A DNA stretch of 64,000 nt from Leptolyngbya sp. KIOST-1 (GCF_000763385.1 NZ_JQFA01000004.1:992001-1056000); one strand, 5' to 3'; counted from the stretch's first letter, positions 42,170 to 51,440 are shown. Made by a program: numbers and translations. The notes: a model not told the origin generated them from the letters alone.

Positions 42170-42201
42170 AAAAGCAGGGGTCAAACGACCCCTGCTTTTT
42201 T
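42170..42201 (+). terminator. rho-independent terminator after uraA
   Basis: AAAAGCAGGGGTC (42170-42182), a 4-nt loop, then GACCCCTGCTTTTTT (42187-42201). A perfect stem followed by a T-run, 47 nt after the stop. Because the left arm starts AAAA, it could also work on the other strand for infC. Confidence 0.92.
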
Positions 42202-42231
42202 CGCTAACAGGTTGTGCCAGTAGGCGACAGG

Positions 42232-42726
42232 CTACGACGGCGACAGGAATAGGGTGAGGGCGCGGTGGTCAAAGGACTGCACCTTGCCAGCGTCGTTCAG
42301 GTCTTCTACAACCCGGTTCAGCAGATCGGTGGCGCGATCGCGGTGCTGGTGTTCCCGCCCGCGCAGCCGCACTAAAAACTTGACCGAATCCCCTTTACTC
42401 AACCACTCAGTGGCTCGGTTGATGCGCAGGGCGTAGTCAGACTCGCCGATGTTAGGGCGAAACTTGACCTCTTTGACGGAGGGGCGAGAGGTCTGCTTCT
42501 GGCGCTTGTTTTGCTGGTACTGGAGCTTGCCGTAGTCCATGATTTTGGCCACTGGGGGGCCATCTTCACTGGGGGAAACGACGACCAGGTCGAGCTTGCT
42601 CTCTTTGGCCATTCTGAGGGCGTCTCTGGTGTCGGTGACGCCCAGGTTTTCGCCGGTCTGGGTGATCAGCAACACCTCAAGGTCTCTAATGTCGCGGTTG
42701 ACGGTGGGTTTTGGTTTCTTAGCGAT
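42232..42726 (-). CDS. infC: translation initiation factor IF-3, with ATC start codon
   Basis: 164 residues if started at ATC 42726. IF-3 binds the 30S subunit and proofreads start codon choice. Both domains are present: the N-terminal VNRDIRDLEVLLITQTGENL with MAKESKLDLVVVSP, A-K-I-M-D-Y-G-K, and a C-terminal VKEVKFRPNIGESDY with RATEWLSKGDSVKFLVRLRGRE. No ATG or usable GTG precedes the conserved N-terminus: GTG 42675 would cut it off. The frame is open back to TAG 42747-42745, and GGAG (42739-42736) lies 9 nt before ATC. infC with AUU in E. coli is the known precedent for autoregulation by a rare start. Confidence 0.9.
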   Translation of the reverse strand: MAKKPKPTVNRDIRDLEVLLITQTGENLGVTDTRDALRMAKESKLDLVVVSPSEDGPPVAKIMDYGKLQYQQNKRQKQTSRPSVKEVKFRPNIGESDYALRINRATEWLSKGDSVKFLVRLRGREHQHRDRATDLLNRVVEDLNDAGKVQSFDHRALTLFLSPS

Positions 42727-43323
42727 AGGACAAATCTCCGAATTCTACAAAACATAAGACGGGTTCCCCAGGATTGAGCGCATCGCGTCGATCCCTTAGT
42801 TCCTATTAAGGAAGACAGGTAGAACTGCAACAGCCCAGAGCCGAGAAGACCTCAGGAGTTAACCTGTAGGTACCTTAGCAAACTGGGGCCCGCTTTATTT
42901 TTCCTCTCAGGATACGCTGGGCCGATCACAGCTACATCTCCCCGCCGACGGGTTCTTTTTTTGGGGTGAAACTTTGTAACGCAGAGGCCGAGAGCTGAGA
43001 TTAGCTGAACGTTAGTATTGGTAGCAGAACTATAACAAGCCTGGCTAAGGGTGTCAGGTGCCAGGTTTCAGGTTTTGGGACTGGTTGGCCGACTGACGCC
43101 GCAGAGTGCTAGGTAGCTTGAGAAATCCCCTGCTGAAACTGTCGGATGGCTGCTCCGGTGTCGGTTTCGGCCAGCAAGATACAGCGTCTAAGCAGATCTA
43201 GATCGAGATCTTGCAACCCTGCTAGCTGGCTGCGATCGCACTGCCCATACCCCTGCGTTGGCGTAGCCTCTCCCTCGGAGACTCGCGGCCCATAGACCAC
43301 CAGCCCCCCCCAGCCTGTTTAGA
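42727..43323. other. intergenic region between infC and the CHASE kinase
   Basis: No gene I can support. It holds the infC leader, a short run of CAGGT(T)T repeats near 43050-43075, and a sequence GCGTTGGCGTAGCCTCTCCC with CGGAGACTCGC near 43256-43288 that resembles a dispersed cyanobacterial repeat. A 63-codon ORF at 43109-43300 overlaps that repeat and is not convincing. Confidence 0.45.
42736..42739 (-). promoter_or_regulatory. Shine-Dalgarno that fixes the infC ATC start
   Basis: GGAG on the minus strand, 9 nt before ATC 42726-42724. An in-frame ATT directly follows the GGAG and is too close to be used. Confidence 0.6.
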
Positions 43324-45060
43324 TCACTCCAATGGCAGTTCCACGGTGACGGTGGTGCCCTGGCCCTCGGTGCTGGCAATCTGCCAATGGCCCCGGTGTT
43401 GGGTAACCACGGTGTGGACGATCGCCAACCCCAGACCGCTGCCGGGGCGATCGCCCACATTGCTGCCCCGCTGAAAGGCCTCGCGAATAGAGGCCAGGTC
43501 GGCGGCGGGGATGCCCCGACCACCATCCTGCACAGCGATGGTAGCCCGCTCACCATCGCTGCTGAGGCTCAGGTGAATGGGGCGATCGCCGGGGGAGTAG
43601 TTGGCGGCGTTGAGCAGCAGGTTGGTGAGCAGCGATCGCATCAGCCGCCGATCCCAAAAGGCGGTGACCGGCGAACCTGGAGCGCTCAGGGCGATCGGCT
43701 GGCTCACCTGGGGCTGCACCTCCTCCATCACCTCCCGGCAGAACGTCACCGCGTCCACCAGGGCGGGGTGGAACTCCAACTTGCCCGCCTCGGCCCGGGT
43801 GAGGGTGAGCAGATCGGCGATCTGCTGGCCCATGTGCTGGGCGGTGGTCAAAATTCGATCCACCTTGGGCTGGGCCACCTCTAGGGAGGTCACGTCCCCC
43901 CGCAGCGACTCCGCCGACAGCAAAATGGTGCTCAGGGGGGTGCGCAGCTCGTGGGAGGCCATAGAGAAAAACTTCAGCTTCATTTCCCCCAGGGCGCGGG
44001 TGCGGGCCAGTTCGGCCTGCAGGCTGTGCAGAAACAGGGCCAGGGTGCCCGTCAGCAGCAGCCCGGTGAGCAGGGTCAAGGGCGCGCCGTAACCCTGGCC
44101 CAGGCCATAGGTGGCCGCTGGGGCAAAGGCCACCCGCCACTGACGCTGCCCCAGGGTGAGCAGGCGGGTGCAGTCCTGGGGTCGGGGGCACACCGCCCTC
44201 GAGGGGCGCAGGGGGTCTTCGGTCGCCACTACGGTCTGGCTCGCCGCCTCGTACTGGCCCAAAAACTGTCGCTCGGCCTCGGCATCCTGGTCATACAGGG
44301 CAAAGTCAATGTTGTAGTTGAGGTCTTGCAGCGCCTCTTCAACCACATCGGCTACCCGAAACACCCCCAGCACAATGCCCTCAAATTCCGCCTCGCGCGT
44401 CGGCCGATCGGGGGGAATGTCGCCGTTGGGGTAGAGCGGCAGCACCACCAAAAAACCAAACTGGTCGCGCTGCTCCTGCACCAGGCGAATGCGCTCGGTG
44501 GCCATGATCCGGCCCGTGGCGCGGGCGGGGGCAATGGCCGCAGCGCGGGTGGGGTCGGAGGCCAGATCGTAGCCCAGGGCGGCTTCGTTGGTGAGAAAGG
44601 GGGCGACGTAGGTGACGGGCACATACTCGGCCCGCGCCCCGGCCCGCCGCAGCTGGCCCGTGGGGGACAGCTCGGTAATGTCAAAGGTGGGGTAGCCCTC
44701 GGCCCGCACCCCGGCCACAAAGGCGGCGCGATCGCCCGCCCGCACCAGCGGGGCCCACTCCAGCGCCTGAATGCCGGGATAGGTGACCAGCGATCGCGCC
44801 ACAAAGGCGGCAAAGTCCTGGCGCGATACGGGCTGCTCGGCCACCCGGTAGTAGTCGTGCAGAAAGGTTAGCACATCGGTGTAGCGGTTGAGGCTGCGCT
44901 GGAGCGCCGTGGCCAGATTCTCGCTCTGCTGCTGAAATTCGGCCTGCCGCTGCAGCGCCTCCCCCTGCCCCACAAATTGGGCTGCCCCCACCGATAGCAC
45001 CGCTCCCAGCCCCAGGGTCAGCCCCATCAGGACGGGGTACCAGAGCGAGGGCCTGGTCAT
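43324..45060 (-). CDS. CHASE-domain sensor histidine kinase
   Basis: 578 residues from ATG 45060, preceded by AAGGGGT; the longer start at 45126 has no such site. First membrane helix (YPVLMGLTLGLGAVLSVGAA), extracytoplasmic CHASE domain at about 50-310 (YPGIQALEWAPLV, GYPTFDITEL, GYDLASDPTRAAAI), second membrane helix near 325-345 (TLLTGLLLTGTLALFLHSLQ), H-box FSMASHELRTPLS with H370, and a HATPase domain with QDGGRGIP and GSGLGLAIV. CHASE domains sense small extracellular ligands such as cytokinin-like molecules or peptides. No regulator is adjacent; the orphan regulator at 39739 is a candidate partner by proximity only. Confidence 0.9.
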   Translation of the reverse strand: MTRPSLWYPVLMGLTLGLGAVLSVGAAQFVGQGEALQRQAEFQQQSENLATALQRSLNRYTDVLTFLHDYYRVAEQPVSRQDFAAFVARSLVTYPGIQALEWAPLVRAGDRAAFVAGVRAEGYPTFDITELSPTGQLRRAGARAEYVPVTYVAPFLTNEAALGYDLASDPTRAAAIAPARATGRIMATERIRLVQEQRDQFGFLVVLPLYPNGDIPPDRPTREAEFEGIVLGVFRVADVVEEALQDLNYNIDFALYDQDAEAERQFLGQYEAASQTVVATEDPLRPSRAVCPRPQDCTRLLTLGQRQWRVAFAPAATYGLGQGYGAPLTLLTGLLLTGTLALFLHSLQAELARTRALGEMKLKFFSMASHELRTPLSTILLSAESLRGDVTSLEVAQPKVDRILTTAQHMGQQIADLLTLTRAEAGKLEFHPALVDAVTFCREVMEEVQPQVSQPIALSAPGSPVTAFWDRRLMRSLLTNLLLNAANYSPGDRPIHLSLSSDGERATIAVQDGGRGIPAADLASIREAFQRGSNVGDRPGSGLGLAIVHTVVTQHRGHWQIASTEGQGTTVTVELPLE

Positions 45061-45146
45061 TACCCCTTTTAGCAGCGCCACTTGCACCCGTCTTTTTCCC
45101 CAGCCCTTGACACCGCTCAACCCCAACTACACTCACAGCAGCGGTA

Positions 45147-45557
45147 CTAGCCGCGATTTTTGATAGTCATCACCTGCACAATCTGCTGGGCCAGCGATTT
45201 GGGAATTTCTAGAATTATGTAGAGGTCTTCTAAAAAGGCCTGCTCCTGGGGCGTGACCGTGCGATCGGACAGCACCAGATCGGTGGCGATCGCAAAGGCC
45301 GCCTCCCGCAGGTCCGGCGACAACACCTGCTTAGCCTGGTTCACCATCGCTCCGGGGCCGTCCTGCTTCAGGCGCTGGAGCAACGTGTCAAACAGGCGGT
45401 GCAGGGCCTCGCTGGAGTAGCTGCTAAACAGCGCCATCCGCGACAGCAGCATGGTCATATCCTGGCCCTCCTGCTCGGCCAGATAGCCATCGGCAGCGAT
45501 CGCCACCATGGCAATACTGGCTAGGGCTTCCGCCGGACTCATCGGTGAATTGCTCAT
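45147..45557 (-). CDS. TerB-like (tellurite resistance family) protein
   Basis: 136 residues from ATG 45557, with GGGGAGAG directly upstream; the reading from 45608 adds 17 residues. All-helical TerB fold: SPAEALASIAMVAIAADGYL at the start, with an acidic A-D-G-Y metal-type loop, then FAIATDLVLSDRTVTPQEQA, F-L-E-D-L-Y. TerB-like proteins bind metal or associate with membranes; the cyanobacterial role is unknown. It lies 87 nt upstream of the CHASE kinase on the same strand. Confidence 0.8.
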   Translation of the reverse strand: MSNSPMSPAEALASIAMVAIAADGYLAEQEGQDMTMLLSRMALFSSYSSEALHRLFDTLLQRLKQDGPGAMVNQAKQVLSPDLREAAFAIATDLVLSDRTVTPQEQAFLEDLYIILEIPKSLAQQIVQVMTIKNRG

Positions 45558-45822
45558 ACTCTCCCCAAGCGCTGCCCAGTGTTCACCCGTAGCAAGGGCC
45601 TGTGGCAAGGAACAGTGTCCTCAGCGCCATAGTCATTGCTATAGTTTTCGGGTGCCACTATTCTTGCCCCAAAGCGGTCGGGGCGCAATCCAGTCGTCAG
45701 GAGTCTTTACAGCTAGCCATCTCCGCTAACCACGACATCAGTCAAATTGCTTAACCTTGTGATCGATCTCACCGCTGGCGGTGACAAATTGGCTAGGTTT
45801 TTGGGAACCTTCCAGTGATACT

Positions 45823-45906
45823 AAGGTTGACTCAACTTTAGCCGAGTCATCTACAGGGAACACACAACCAAACCGGCAAGCCCTCAACGGGTCTGTCGGT
45901 TTTTTT
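45823..45906 (+). ncRNA. candidate small RNA ending in an orphan terminator
   Basis: A terminator hairpin (AACCGgCAagCCC, 5-nt loop, GGGtcTGtCGGTT, T8; 45871-45906) follows TTGACTCAACTTTAGCCG at about 45823-45840, which could supply a promoter (TTGACT and CTACAG). The predicted transcript would be about 50-70 nt. No known family was recognised and the limits are guesses. Confidence 0.3.
45871..45906 (+). terminator. orphan rho-independent terminator
   Basis: Imperfect GC-rich stem of about 11 pairs followed by eight T residues. No plus-strand gene precedes it within 3 kb, so it probably ends a non-coding transcript. Confidence 0.65.
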
Positions 45907-45936
45907 TGTCAAAGGTCCATGCGCATACTGCACCCT

Positions 45937-45994
45937 CTTGGGCTGGGCAAACGCCTATGCCCCTACTTGGGTTGGGCAAACGCCTATGCCCCTA
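45937..45994 (+). repeat. 29-bp tandem duplication
   Basis: Two adjacent units of TTGGG(C/T)TGGGCAAACGCC, then TATGCCCCTAC (45937-45965 and 45966-45994), differing at one position. Confidence 0.8.
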
Positions 45995-46051
45995 CGCAAT
46001 CTGTCTGTAAGGCGTTGGGTTGAGGGGTGGCCCTGCTGGCACCTCAACCCA

Positions 46052-47560
46052 TCAGCCGTCCAGGGTTCCGGCCGCCTGCCGGTAAAAGCCCTGCATATCC
46101 TCAAACCACTGCCGCCGCGACTCATCCCAGGTGTAGAACATGTGGCCCCCCTGAAAGTGGCGCAGGGTGAGATTGGGGCGCAGGTCATCGCTGAGGGCCA
46201 TCTGGTCCACCAGGTGGTTGGAAGAAAAGTAGGGCGTCACCAGGTCGTAGATGCCGTGGGTGATGTAGACCTTCAGGTAGGGGTTGAGGGCCATGCCCAC
46301 CCGCAGATCGTCCACCGAACCCACAAACCCCTGGCGGTAGTCGCTTTCGGGCAAAAACTCCCAGGCTTTGAACACCTCGAAGCTGAGCAGGTTGTAGGTG
46401 AGGGTGGTGTTGACCCCCAGGGTGGAGCGCAGGTGGCTGTTGATGGCGCCGGTAAACAGGCGATCGATGCCCTCCAGGGTGGGGTCGGTGCCCTCGTGCA
46501 GCACGCGATCGGGGAAGGGGTCGATCGCCGTCACCGAGCCATCGTAGAGGCCCAAAATCCGCTGTTGGTGGCGCAGCAACTCCCGGGCAAAGACCGCGAT
46601 ATCGATTCGGCCCCGGTGGCGCTGCACCACCTCCGGGGGCAGGCCAATCAGCTCGGCCAACTGGCCAAACACGCGCTGCTGGTCCTCGGCGGCGGCGGTG
46701 CGGCCCAGGGCCAGCAGCGGGATCAGCGTTTTGCGGGCGAACTCGGCGGCTTTGGCCCCGTGGGCGGCGGGGCTATCGGGGGTATCGACCCGACCGTGGT
46801 AGACCGCCGTCGCCGCCATCGACGGGATTACCGTAGCCCAGCCGCTGAGGTTGTAGTCGTTGCCCTCCAGCAGCATGAACTCCATTACCGGGGAGATCAA
46901 AACGGCCCCGCACAGGCCCACGCCGTAGTCCTGCTGGAGTTTGCGGCAGAGTTTGGCCACCCGAAAGCCGCCGTAGCTTTCTCCAGCAATAAAAATCGGC
47001 GACAGCCAGCGGTGGTGGGCCGACAGGTAGCCCTGGATAAACTCGCCCAGAGCCCTGAGGTCGCGATCGACCGTCCAGAATTTTTTGGCGCTGTCGTCGG
47101 GTTTGTCGTCGGGCTTGGGGGACGATTTCTCGCCCGCTTTTTCCTCAGTTTTCTCGGCCTTGTCGTCATCCCTGGGCAGGGTGCGACTAAAGCCGGTGCC
47201 CAGCGGGTCGATAAACACCAGGTCGGTGAAGCTCAGCCAGCTCTCGCCATTGTCGGTGACCTGTACTGGGGGGCGGGGCAGGCTGCCGTCGGGGTTGAAC
47301 ATCACCCGGCGCGGTCCCAGCGCCCCCATGTGCAGGTAGGCCGAGGCCGCCCCAGGGCCGCCGTTGAACACAAAGGTCAGCGGTCGCTGGGCCGGGTTTT
47401 GGTCGGCTTTGGTGTAGGCCACGTGAAACAGCTCAGCCACGGGCTTATCGTTTTCGTAAAGGGTTTGCCACTGGGCCGAGGCGGTGTAGGGGTGGCTGCC
47501 CTGGGGGGTGGTAAGCAGGTGCTCGGTGGTGTTGCCCTGCCGCTGGGAAGTTGCTGGCAT
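46052..47560 (-). CDS. serine carboxypeptidase-like protein, peptidase family S10
   Basis: 502 residues. Oxyanion region TFVFNGGPGAASAYLHMG, catalytic Ser195 in IAGESYGGFRV, Asp439 in THGIYDLVTPY and His473 in FQGGHMFYTWDE complete the S10 triad. A charged insertion (K-A-E-K-T-E-E-K-A-G-E-K) lies near residues 130-155. No signal peptide is evident, unusual for a family that is mostly vacuolar or secreted in eukaryotes, so it may act in the cytoplasm. Prokaryotic S10 members are uncharacterised peptidases with broad C-terminal specificity. Confidence 0.9.
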   Translation of the reverse strand: MPATSQRQGNTTEHLLTTPQGSHPYTASAQWQTLYENDKPVAELFHVAYTKADQNPAQRPLTFVFNGGPGAASAYLHMGALGPRRVMFNPDGSLPRPPVQVTDNGESWLSFTDLVFIDPLGTGFSRTLPRDDDKAEKTEEKAGEKSSPKPDDKPDDSAKKFWTVDRDLRALGEFIQGYLSAHHRWLSPIFIAGESYGGFRVAKLCRKLQQDYGVGLCGAVLISPVMEFMLLEGNDYNLSGWATVIPSMAATAVYHGRVDTPDSPAAHGAKAAEFARKTLIPLLALGRTAAAEDQQRVFGQLAELIGLPPEVVQRHRGRIDIAVFARELLRHQQRILGLYDGSVTAIDPFPDRVLHEGTDPTLEGIDRLFTGAINSHLRSTLGVNTTLTYNLLSFEVFKAWEFLPESDYRQGFVGSVDDLRVGMALNPYLKVYITHGIYDLVTPYFSSNHLVDQMALSDDLRPNLTLRHFQGGHMFYTWDESRRQWFEDMQGFYRQAAGTLDG

Positions 47561-47899
47561 GAAGATGCGGTAAAAAGACTCTTCATTGTTATAGCGCGGG
47601 GCGATCGCACAGGTACTAATAGCTATAGGTGTGCTTCCCGCAGAGATACTCGTTTTGAGTTGGTTTCCGAACCCACTGCAAATGGCCTAATTCTTTGCTC
47701 CGGAGCGGACGTCGCTCCTGGTGAAGATTTAGATTAGGTTAAGGGCTGATGTCAGTTGACGGTTAACGGCGGGAGCATCGCCGATCGCAGTCCTGGCTGG
47801 CTTGGGGTCGGGCGTGGCAGGGCTGATGCCAGAGGGCTTGGGCCAAATGTGATGACACGCCCTGGATCAATCACTGTCTGCGTTTGGAGTTAAGACCTG

Positions 47900-48757
47900 A
47901 TGAGATGGCTATTGCTCGACATTGTCAGAGCCTTTAACAACGTCTACAGCGGCTGGATTGCCTGGAATTTGTTTTTGGCGGCCATTCCGCTGCTGCTGAG
48001 CTTTGTGCTCTTTCGTCGCCAAACCCTGGCCAAGCGGTGGTTTTTGCCAGCCTGCGTGCTGACGGGGGCGATCGGGGTGCTGGGCCTGGGCCCTCGCGTC
48101 CCTCGGGTTATCTATGGCCTCGCCAACCTGGCCCGAGCTAATGCCAGCGGTGGCCTGTTTTCCTGGTTGGAGCTGCTTTGGCTGCTGGTAATTACGGCCC
48201 TGGCCACGCTGCTCAGCCTCGGAATTTTTAAGACTAAGCGGGACTCCCAGGGGTGGCTATGGTGGGTGGGACTGGTGGTGTTTTTAATTTTCCTACCCAA
48301 CGCCCCCTACGTGCTCACCGATATTATTCACCTGATTCGCGGCACCAGTTCGGGGCAAGTTCGCATTTTGGTGGTGGCGCTGGTGTTCATTCCCATCCAT
48401 GCTGTCGCCATTTTGCTGGGCTTTGAGGCCTACGTCGTCTCCATTCTCAACCTGGTCCACTACCTCAAACAGTCCGGCGCAAAGACCATGGTTCTACCCC
48501 TGGAACTAACGATCCATGCCCTCAGCGCGGTGGGCATTTACCTGGGTCGGTTTCTGCGGTTCAACAGCTGGGATCTGGTCCTTGCCCCCACCAGTGTGCT
48601 GGTGGACACCCTCGACGCCCTGACCTCCAGGCGGCCCGCCGCCGTGATTCTGGTCACCTTTTTGATTTTGGCCAGCCTGTACTGGGTGATGAAGCAGATC
48701 ACCCTGGGGCTGGTGCTGCGGTTTCGCTACGCCCGCCAGGGAATTGATGTGGTTTAG
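47900..48757 (+). CDS. DUF1361 membrane protein
   Basis: 285 residues with about seven membrane segments. Family landmarks: Y-S-G-W-I-A-W-N-L-F-L-A near the N-terminus, FLPNAPYVLTDIIHL in the middle, and GIYLGRFLRFNSWDLV toward the C-terminus, all diagnostic of DUF1361. Function unknown. The preceding 47561-47899 gap has no recognisable gene or repeat. About 140 bp separate it from the Ycf46-like gene. Confidence 0.88.
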   Translation: MRWLLLDIVRAFNNVYSGWIAWNLFLAAIPLLLSFVLFRRQTLAKRWFLPACVLTGAIGVLGLGPRVPRVIYGLANLARANASGGLFSWLELLWLLVITALATLLSLGIFKTKRDSQGWLWWVGLVVFLIFLPNAPYVLTDIIHLIRGTSSGQVRILVVALVFIPIHAVAILLGFEAYVVSILNLVHYLKQSGAKTMVLPLELTIHALSAVGIYLGRFLRFNSWDLVLAPTSVLVDTLDALTSRRPAAVILVTFLILASLYWVMKQITLGLVLRFRYARQGIDVV

Positions 48758-48898
48758 CCTGGGCGCTGGGGCAATGTCCGGAGCGGGTCGTGCAGACAAT
48801 GTAGGACTAAGCGGGCACTTTAGTCCCAGGGCTTGTCATCAGCGTGTCAACCGTAGCGGTCCATTGATGACAGCCCCCTGGCGTTACTGGCGGCGGCT

Positions 48899-50431
48899 AT
48901 GTCATTTAAAACCAGCGTGCAGCACTTTCAAACCCTGATCACCTCGTTTCATCCCATTGTGGTGATCGACACCCTCGAAGAGGAACGGGTGCAGAAACTG
49001 ATCGGCGCGGCCTGTAGCGATATGCAGATGGCGGCCTTTGAGTGGAGCATTGCCCAGGGGCTGATGCGATCGCCCGACAGCCCGGACAACCGCTGGCAGA
49101 ACGAGTACACGCCCCCCGGCACCAGGCGCGGCCAGGCCTTGCCCAAAACCGCCGAACCCATCGACATGCTGCGCCACATTCAAGACCTCAATCTGAAGGC
49201 GATTTTCTGGCTCAAGGACTTTGCCCACCACCTCAAGGACCCGGTGGTGGCGCGGCTGCTGCGGGAAGTGGCCGATCAGTTTTCCCACCACCGCTCGACC
49301 CTGGTGATCAGCGGCAGCGGCCAGACCCTACCGCCCGAAATTGCCCACGATGCCGTCTATTTCGACATCAAGCTGCCCGAACCCGAGGAGCTGTATGGGG
49401 CGGTGTCGGAGGTGGTGCGGGTGCTGAAGGGCCGCGTCAAGGTAGAGCTGACCCCCGAAGACATTCACGCCCTGGTCAAGGCACTCCAGGGCATGACCCT
49501 GAGCCAAACCCGCAAAGTGGTGTCCTACGCCGCCCTCCACGACGGCAAACTCAACGCCGACGACATTAAGCGGGTGCTGGCGCGCAAAGCCCGCGTCATC
49601 CACGAAGAAGGGCTGCTCGACTACTTCCCGCCCGAGACCAACCTGGCCCAACTAGGCGGCTTTGAGGGGCTCAAGGGCTGGCTCAACTGTGCCCGGGTGG
49701 GCTTTACCCCCCAGGCGCGCCAGTACAACCTGCCCGCCCCAAAGGGCATTCTGATTGTGGGCATTCAGGGTTGCGGCAAGTCGCTGGCGGCCAAGACTAT
49801 CGCCCGCCAGTGGCAGCTGCCCCTGCTCAAACTCGATGCCGGGCGCCTCTACGACAAGTACATCGGCGAGTCCGACAAAAACTTTCGCCGCGCTGTCACC
49901 ATGGCCGAAACCATGGCCCCCTGCATTCTCTGGATTGACGAAATCGAAAAAAGCATGGGCCAGACCAGCGGCGAGGCCGACGGCGGGCTGAGCCGTCGCC
50001 TGTTTGGCTACTTTCTTACCTGGCTGCAGGAGAAATCCCAGGAAATTTTTGTGGTGGCCACCGCCAACGACCTGTCGGCCATTCCCCCTGAGCTGCTGCG
50101 TAAGGGACGCTTTGACGAAATTTTCTTTGTCGATTTGCCCGAGGCTGTTGAGCGCCGCGATATTCTCGCCATTCACCTGGGTCGCCGGCAGCAGGGGCAC
50201 GACGCCTTTGACCTGGATGAGCTGGTGGTGGCCACGGAGGGCTTTAGCGGAGCCGAGATTGAGCAGGCGGTGATCACCGCCTACTACCGCGCCCTGCACG
50301 AAAATCGGGCCGCCGACACCGCCCTGCTGCTCGAAGAGATTAAGCGCACGGTGCCCCTCTCGGTGACCCGCCGCGAGGACATTCAGCGGCTGCGGGCGAT
50401 CGCCCAGGAGCGCTTTGTGGTGGCTCGCTAG
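48899..50431 (+). CDS. ycf46: Ycf46-type AAA+ ATPase
   Basis: 510 residues. N-terminal domain (about 1-250) of the Ycf46 family ([42 protein letters not shown]). AAA+ domain: Walker A GIQGCGKS with K294, Walker [10 protein letters not shown] (D347, E348), sensor 1 [22 protein letters not shown] with the arginine finger, and a helical lid. Conserved in cyanobacteria and algal plastids; the Synechocystis homologue has been linked to CO2 utilisation. It ends 90 bp before the sensory rhodopsin gene, so the two could be cotranscribed. Confidence 0.92.
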   Translation: MSFKTSVQHFQTLITSFHPIVVIDTLEEERVQKLIGAACSDMQMAAFEWSIAQGLMRSPDSPDNRWQNEYTPPGTRRGQALPKTAEPIDMLRHIQDLNLKAIFWLKDFAHHLKDPVVARLLREVADQFSHHRSTLVISGSGQTLPPEIAHDAVYFDIKLPEPEELYGAVSEVVRVLKGRVKVELTPEDIHALVKALQGMTLSQTRKVVSYAALHDGKLNADDIKRVLARKARVIHEEGLLDYFPPETNLAQLGGFEGLKGWLNCARVGFTPQARQYNLPAPKGILIVGIQGCGKSLAAKTIARQWQLPLLKLDAGRLYDKYIGESDKNFRRAVTMAETMAPCILWIDEIEKSMGQTSGEADGGLSRRLFGYFLTWLQEKSQEIFVVATANDLSAIPPELLRKGRFDEIFFVDLPEAVERRDILAIHLGRRQQGHDAFDLDELVVATEGFSGAEIEQAVITAYYRALHENRAADTALLLEEIKRTVPLSVTRREDIQRLRAIAQERFVVAR

Positions 50432-50521
50432 GGGCTGTCAGCCTGGCCGCGATCGCCTGTCACCTCCCTGTCATATTTGCTGCTGACCTTGAAGGAACAC
50501 ATTTCCTTACGGGAGGGCTTA

Positions 50522-51331
50522 ATGGTTATGGACTGGCAGGCAATTTTGCACTGGCTGTATGTGGGGGGAATGGCCCTGGGGGCGCTGCACTTCTGGACCC
50601 TCAGCCGCAATCCGAAGGGGGTGCCCCAGTACGAATACGCGGTGGCTATTTTTATTCCAATCTGGTCGGGGCTGGCCTATATGGCGATGGCTCTGGAGCA
50701 GGGCAAAGTGGAGGCGGCGGGGCAGTTGGCCCACTACGCCCGATACCTGGACTGGGTTGTGACCACGCCGCTGCTGTTGCTGGCCCTGAGTTGGACGGCC
50801 ATGCAGTTTTTGCCCAAAAAAGACTGGACGTTGATTGGGGCCCTGATGGGCACCCAGGTCGTGGTGATTGGGACGGGGCTAATTGCCGATCTGTCGGAGC
50901 GAACGGAGGTACGGTACCTGTGGTACTTCTGTGGGGTGGCGGCTTTTCTGGTGGTGATGTGGGGCATCTGGGCACCGCTGCGGGCTAAAACCCGCGCCCA
51001 GGGGCAGGAACTGTCGGATCTGTACGACAAGCTGCTGATTTACTTTACTGTGCTGTGGATTGGCTACCCGGTGGTGTGGATTATTGGTCCCTCGGGCCTG
51101 GGGCTGATCAACCAGACCACCGATACCCTGCTGTTTTGCGTCCTACCCTTTTTCTCGAAGGTGGGCTTTAGTTTTCTCGACCTGCACGGACTGCGATCGC
51201 TGCAAGCCCCCGGCACCGCTAGCGAAACTGACCATGTGGTGCGCTCCACTTTCAGCATCTGGGGCATTCCCATCGCCCTGCAGCCGTCGCAGCGTCGAGG
51301 CCCCCGCTACCGGTTCAAAGACTCCCGTTAG
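50522..51331 (+). CDS. Anabaena sensory rhodopsin-type microbial rhodopsin
   Basis: 269 residues from ATG 50522, with GGGAGGG four nt upstream; the reading from 50477 adds 15 residues. Seven membrane helices with extensive identity to Anabaena sensory rhodopsin: IPIWSGLAYMAMA, HYARYLDWVVTTPLLLL, GLIADLSER, YFTVLWIGYPVVWIIGPSG. Retinal Schiff-base Lys is K213 (LPFFSKVGFSFLDLHGLR). The counterion is D77, and P209 replaces the second Asp of proton pumps, a hallmark of ASR. The donor position is A88 (Ser in ASR, Asp in bacteriorhodopsin), so active proton pumping is unlikely. The tail after helix G is about 45 residues. In Anabaena the next gene encodes a soluble transducer; here none follows. 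Confidence 0.95.
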   Translation: MVMDWQAILHWLYVGGMALGALHFWTLSRNPKGVPQYEYAVAIFIPIWSGLAYMAMALEQGKVEAAGQLAHYARYLDWVVTTPLLLLALSWTAMQFLPKKDWTLIGALMGTQVVVIGTGLIADLSERTEVRYLWYFCGVAAFLVVMWGIWAPLRAKTRAQGQELSDLYDKLLIYFTVLWIGYPVVWIIGPSGLGLINQTTDTLLFCVLPFFSKVGFSFLDLHGLRSLQAPGTASETDHVVRSTFSIWGIPIALQPSQRRGPRYRFKDSR

Positions 51332-51440
51332 CGCCGTCCTGGGCCAGGTCGATGGGCACGATTTGCCCCTGACCCCACAGGATTGAGAAACCCAAGGGAG
51401 CCACTCAGGGAGAACTCGTTAATGGTGTAGGGTGCGTCAT

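Larger units (their letters stand above)
45609..46051. other. intergenic region holding a candidate small RNA and a tandem repeat
   Basis: No protein gene seen between the TerB-like gene and the S10 peptidase gene. A plus-strand terminator at 45871-45906 has no coding gene to serve, and a 29-bp tandem duplication follows. Confidence 0.5.

Noticed and set aside
43109-43300. 63-codon ORF after the CHASE kinase
   Set aside because: Its first third overlaps a repeat-like GCGTTGGCGTAGCCTCTCCC sequence, and there is no Shine-Dalgarno; the end looks protein-like, but the evidence is too thin.
45938-47737. 599-codon open frame on the plus strand
   Set aside because: Antisense to the S10 peptidase, whose catalytic triad is complete; the product is low-complexity Gly/Val/His/Gln.
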